DNA of 23,388 nucleotides, taken from a virus. The stretch lies in IMG/VR virus record IMGVR_UViG_3300030012_002854, positions 1 through 23,388 of that record, one strand, 5' to 3'. The notes beneath the pieces were generated by a model. The model searched no databases, was not told the DNA's origin, and was given only the letters and a program-made list of their open reading frames with translations. The translations under genes were made by a program, and so were the position numbers. Numbering within the stretch: position 1 is the stretch's first letter; each line of letters starts with the position of its first letter. Shown piece by piece: positions 21,880 through 23,388 of this stretch.

Positions 21880-23120
21880 TATTCTGTACCTCCTGCGACT
21901 GTACCATTATTTGTAAAAGTTACGAGTGAGAAACCCTCGATGTAATTTCCTGCTGCTCCAACAGAACCATCATTACCTCCACTAGAGCCACTTGTTGTTG
22001 AACTAGTACCTGTTGATCCATTTTGACCTGCTGCTCCAGCTTGTCCATAGCCACCACCAGTACCACCATTGCCTCCAGCACCACCATTACCAGCTTGACC
22101 AGTTGATCCACTAGAACCACTAGCACCAGAGTCTCCACCAGGTTGGTTTTGAAAACCTCTTCCTAAACCACCTGCTCCTCCAGCACCACCATTATGTCCA
22201 GACACTTGGTTTTGTGATTGTTGTTGTTGAGGATAAGTTCTACGAATAGGTGATACAATTAAAGTACCTTGTGGACTTCCTTCAGAGTCTGCTGTAACAC
22301 CCATAGAGTAAGTTCCACCACCAGGAGGACCTCGATAGTAAGTGTACTGTCCTGATGATAAAGAAGTTGCTGTATAGTTTCCTTGAGCTACTTGTGAACC
22401 ACCCCAAAATGCTTTTGAATAGTTATAACTAGACCAGTTTGTGTATCGCCAATCATAACCATTAGCGTATGCAGCATTGTAAGGACCTTGTTGAGCAGTT
22501 GACTGCTGCTGTTGTTGTTGTTGAAGGTTACCACCTTTACCTCCTCCACCACCACCAGAGCCTCCACCTCCTCCAGCTAAAATGCTTCCATTGTTAACAA
22601 AGGTTACTGGGACTGCTACTTTGACTGCATCTCCTCCAGCAGAACCATTACCTCCAGTTCCACCATTAGCACTTCCAGCAGAACCTCCAGCTCCACCAGC
22701 ACCTATGATGTTTCCATTATTTGTAATTGTGATAGTTCCTTGCCCACCAGAATCTATTTCAAGACCATATTCTGCTGTATCGTCTGCACCCAAAGTTGTT
22801 CCAGACGGGATTAAAATATCTTTAGGATAATCTACTGTATAATCACTACCAAACAAGTTACTAGCATCTGCTTCAGTTATGCTTCCAGTGGCAAAAGTAA
22901 ATCTAAAACCTTTGGCTTGATCATAATAGTCACTTACATCAAGAGCACCTGAAGTTGCAACAGAAGCAGCAAGGTTTGTACCTTGATTATTACCTGCTTT
23001 TTTTCTAATGTTAGAACCACCTCTATAAAGATCGCCAAGACTAATCGCACTAGAACCACCTACAAATTCAGTTCTTAATGCTGAAAAAGATAAAGATTGT
23101 CCAGAACTAGGTATTGCCAC
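21879..23120 (-). CDS. glycine-rich tail fibre adhesin
   Basis: A 413-aa tail tip protein likely to contact the host receptor. The N-terminus (SLSFSALRTEFVGGSSAIS, then LGDLYRGGS) is typical of phage fibre proteins. Two glycine-rich blocks (about residues 126-195 and 305-395) resemble the polyglycine-II sandwich of gp38-type adhesins. Between them is a Tyr/Trp/Asn-rich segment (YNAAYANGYDWRYTNWSSYN) bracketed by Gln runs: seven Gln at 22503-22523 and four at 22218-22229. This segment would be the variable receptor-contact part. It starts at GTG (23120) with GGAGG (23128-23132) 7 nt upstream, and overlaps the S74 fibre stop region. Confidence 0.82.
   Translation of the reverse strand: MAIPSSGQSLSFSALRTEFVGGSSAISLGDLYRGGSNIRKKAGNNQGTNLAASVATSGALDVSDYYDQAKGFRFTFATGSITEADASNLFGSDYTVDYPKDILIPSGTTLGADDTAEYGLEIDSGGQGTITITNNGNIIGAGGAGGSAGSANGGTGGNGSAGGDAVKVAVPVTFVNNGSILAGGGGGSGGGGGGKGGNLQQQQQQQSTAQQGPYNAAYANGYDWRYTNWSSYNYSKAFWGGSQVAQGNYTATSLSSGQYTYYRGPPGGGTYSMGVTADSEGSPQGTLIVSPIRRTYPQQQQSQNQVSGHNGGAGGAGGLGRGFQNQPGGDSGASGSSGSTGQAGNGGAGGNGGTGGGYGQAGAAGQNGSTGTSSTTSGSSGGNDGSVGAAGNYIEGFSLVTFTNNGTVAGGTE
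22503..22523 (-). repeat. CAG/CAA trinucleotide run coding seven Gln
   Basis: Seven tandem codons (four CAA then three CAG on the coding strand) form an uninterrupted Gln run in the adhesin. A second run of four CAA lies at 22218-22229. Such trinucleotide runs may vary in length by slippage. Confidence 0.7.
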
Positions 23121-23123
23121 TGA

Positions 23124-23388
23124 CTAACCTCCGTTATTAATCTGTTGCTTTAAGTGTTTTACTTCGTTGCTAAGTTCTTTAATTGACTCTATCAACACTG
23201 ATGTTAGTTTACCGTAATCCACAGATTTTGTTTGCATATCATCTTCTGCTGTCAACACAACTTCTGGAACTATACCTTCCATGTCTTGTGCTAAAACACC
23301 AACTTGAGTACGAGCATTTTCTACATCATTTCTTTTGTAGTAGACACCTTGCATCTGCATAACTTTTTCTAATGCATTTGTTATAGGT
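23124..23388 (-). CDS. tail fibre C-terminus, S74 intramolecular chaperone domain (5' part off window)
   Basis: The last 87 codons of a gene that continues beyond the right edge. The sequence matches the end of the peptidase S74 (endosialidase-type) chaperone domain: ITNALEKVMQMQGVYYK, then RTQVGVLAQDMEGIVPEVV, then VDYGKLTSVLIESIKELSNE and a terminal coiled coil. This domain helps a trimeric fibre fold and then cleaves itself off. The catalytic Ser and the cleavage site lie outside the window. The stop is 3 nt from the adhesin GTG, so fibre and adhesin are made together. Confidence 0.88.
   Translation of the reverse strand, partial: PITNALEKVMQMQGVYYKRNDVENARTQVGVLAQDMEGIVPEVVLTAEDDMQTKSVDYGKLTSVLIESIKELSNEVKHLKQQINNGG

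Noticed and set aside
22503-22523. CRISPR-like or tandem-repeat array in the adhesin region
   Set aside because: The repeats are codon-level Gln and Gly runs within an intact gene, with no spacer-repeat spacing.

Overview
The window is a stretch of an AT-rich tailed-phage genome, roughly one-third G+C by eye. Genes are packed with 1 to 40 nt overlaps or gaps, and all but two are read leftward. Gene content (T4-type lysozyme, a P22 gp10-like tail nozzle, three large ejection-type proteins, several 2OG-Fe(II) oxygenases, a cyanophage-type small virion protein, a glycine-rich adhesin) fits a marine podovirus-like phage. A Gram-negative marine host, perhaps an alphaproteobacterium such as SAR11, is likely. 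The host assignment is inference only. No tRNA, CRISPR array, insertion sequence or integrase was seen, and no gap exceeds about 140 nt.

The layout is given right to left, in the direction of transcription. (1) 23388-21526: the end of an S74-chaperoned tail fibre, a glycine-rich adhesin and a small virion protein. (2) 21522-17825: a cassette with its own candidate promoter, holding four consecutive 2OG-Fe(II) oxygenases, a QueC-like PP-loop ATP pyrophosphatase and an unknown 229-aa protein. (3) 17819-7831: a second candidate promoter, a tail-nozzle protein split into two adjacent genes, a 75-aa protein, a 266-aa protein, three likely internal virion proteins (307, 648 and 1062 aa) and a GH24 lysozyme. 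(4) 7866-6178: a switch-like region with the only two rightward genes, a ribbon-helix-helix protein and a ParB/Srx-fold protein, flanking a DUF1064 nuclease. (5) 6245-1: a strong leftward promoter driving a replication and recombination operon. It encodes a coiled-coil protein, a Sak4-like ATPase, a DUF669 protein, a RadD-like helicase, a DUF6378 protein, a 97-aa unknown, a 71-aa protein ending in an SSB-type tail, a Cas4/RecB-like Fe-S nuclease and a Toprim primase.

Region 5 reads as an end-resection and annealing machine: nuclease, helicase, annealing ATPase, ssDNA-binding candidate and primase. A small protein may supply the SSB docking tail separately. Regions 1 and 3 build the tail and ejection apparatus. 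Region 2 looks like an inserted modification cassette of unknown target.

Three signals deserve most attention. The 9-mer CGAACAATT occurs at 14 sites, on both strands and in five of six reading-frame registers, but is absent from 14900-23388. The oxygenase/QueC cassette is the second. The stand-alone SSB-like tail protein beside a RadD-like helicase is the third.
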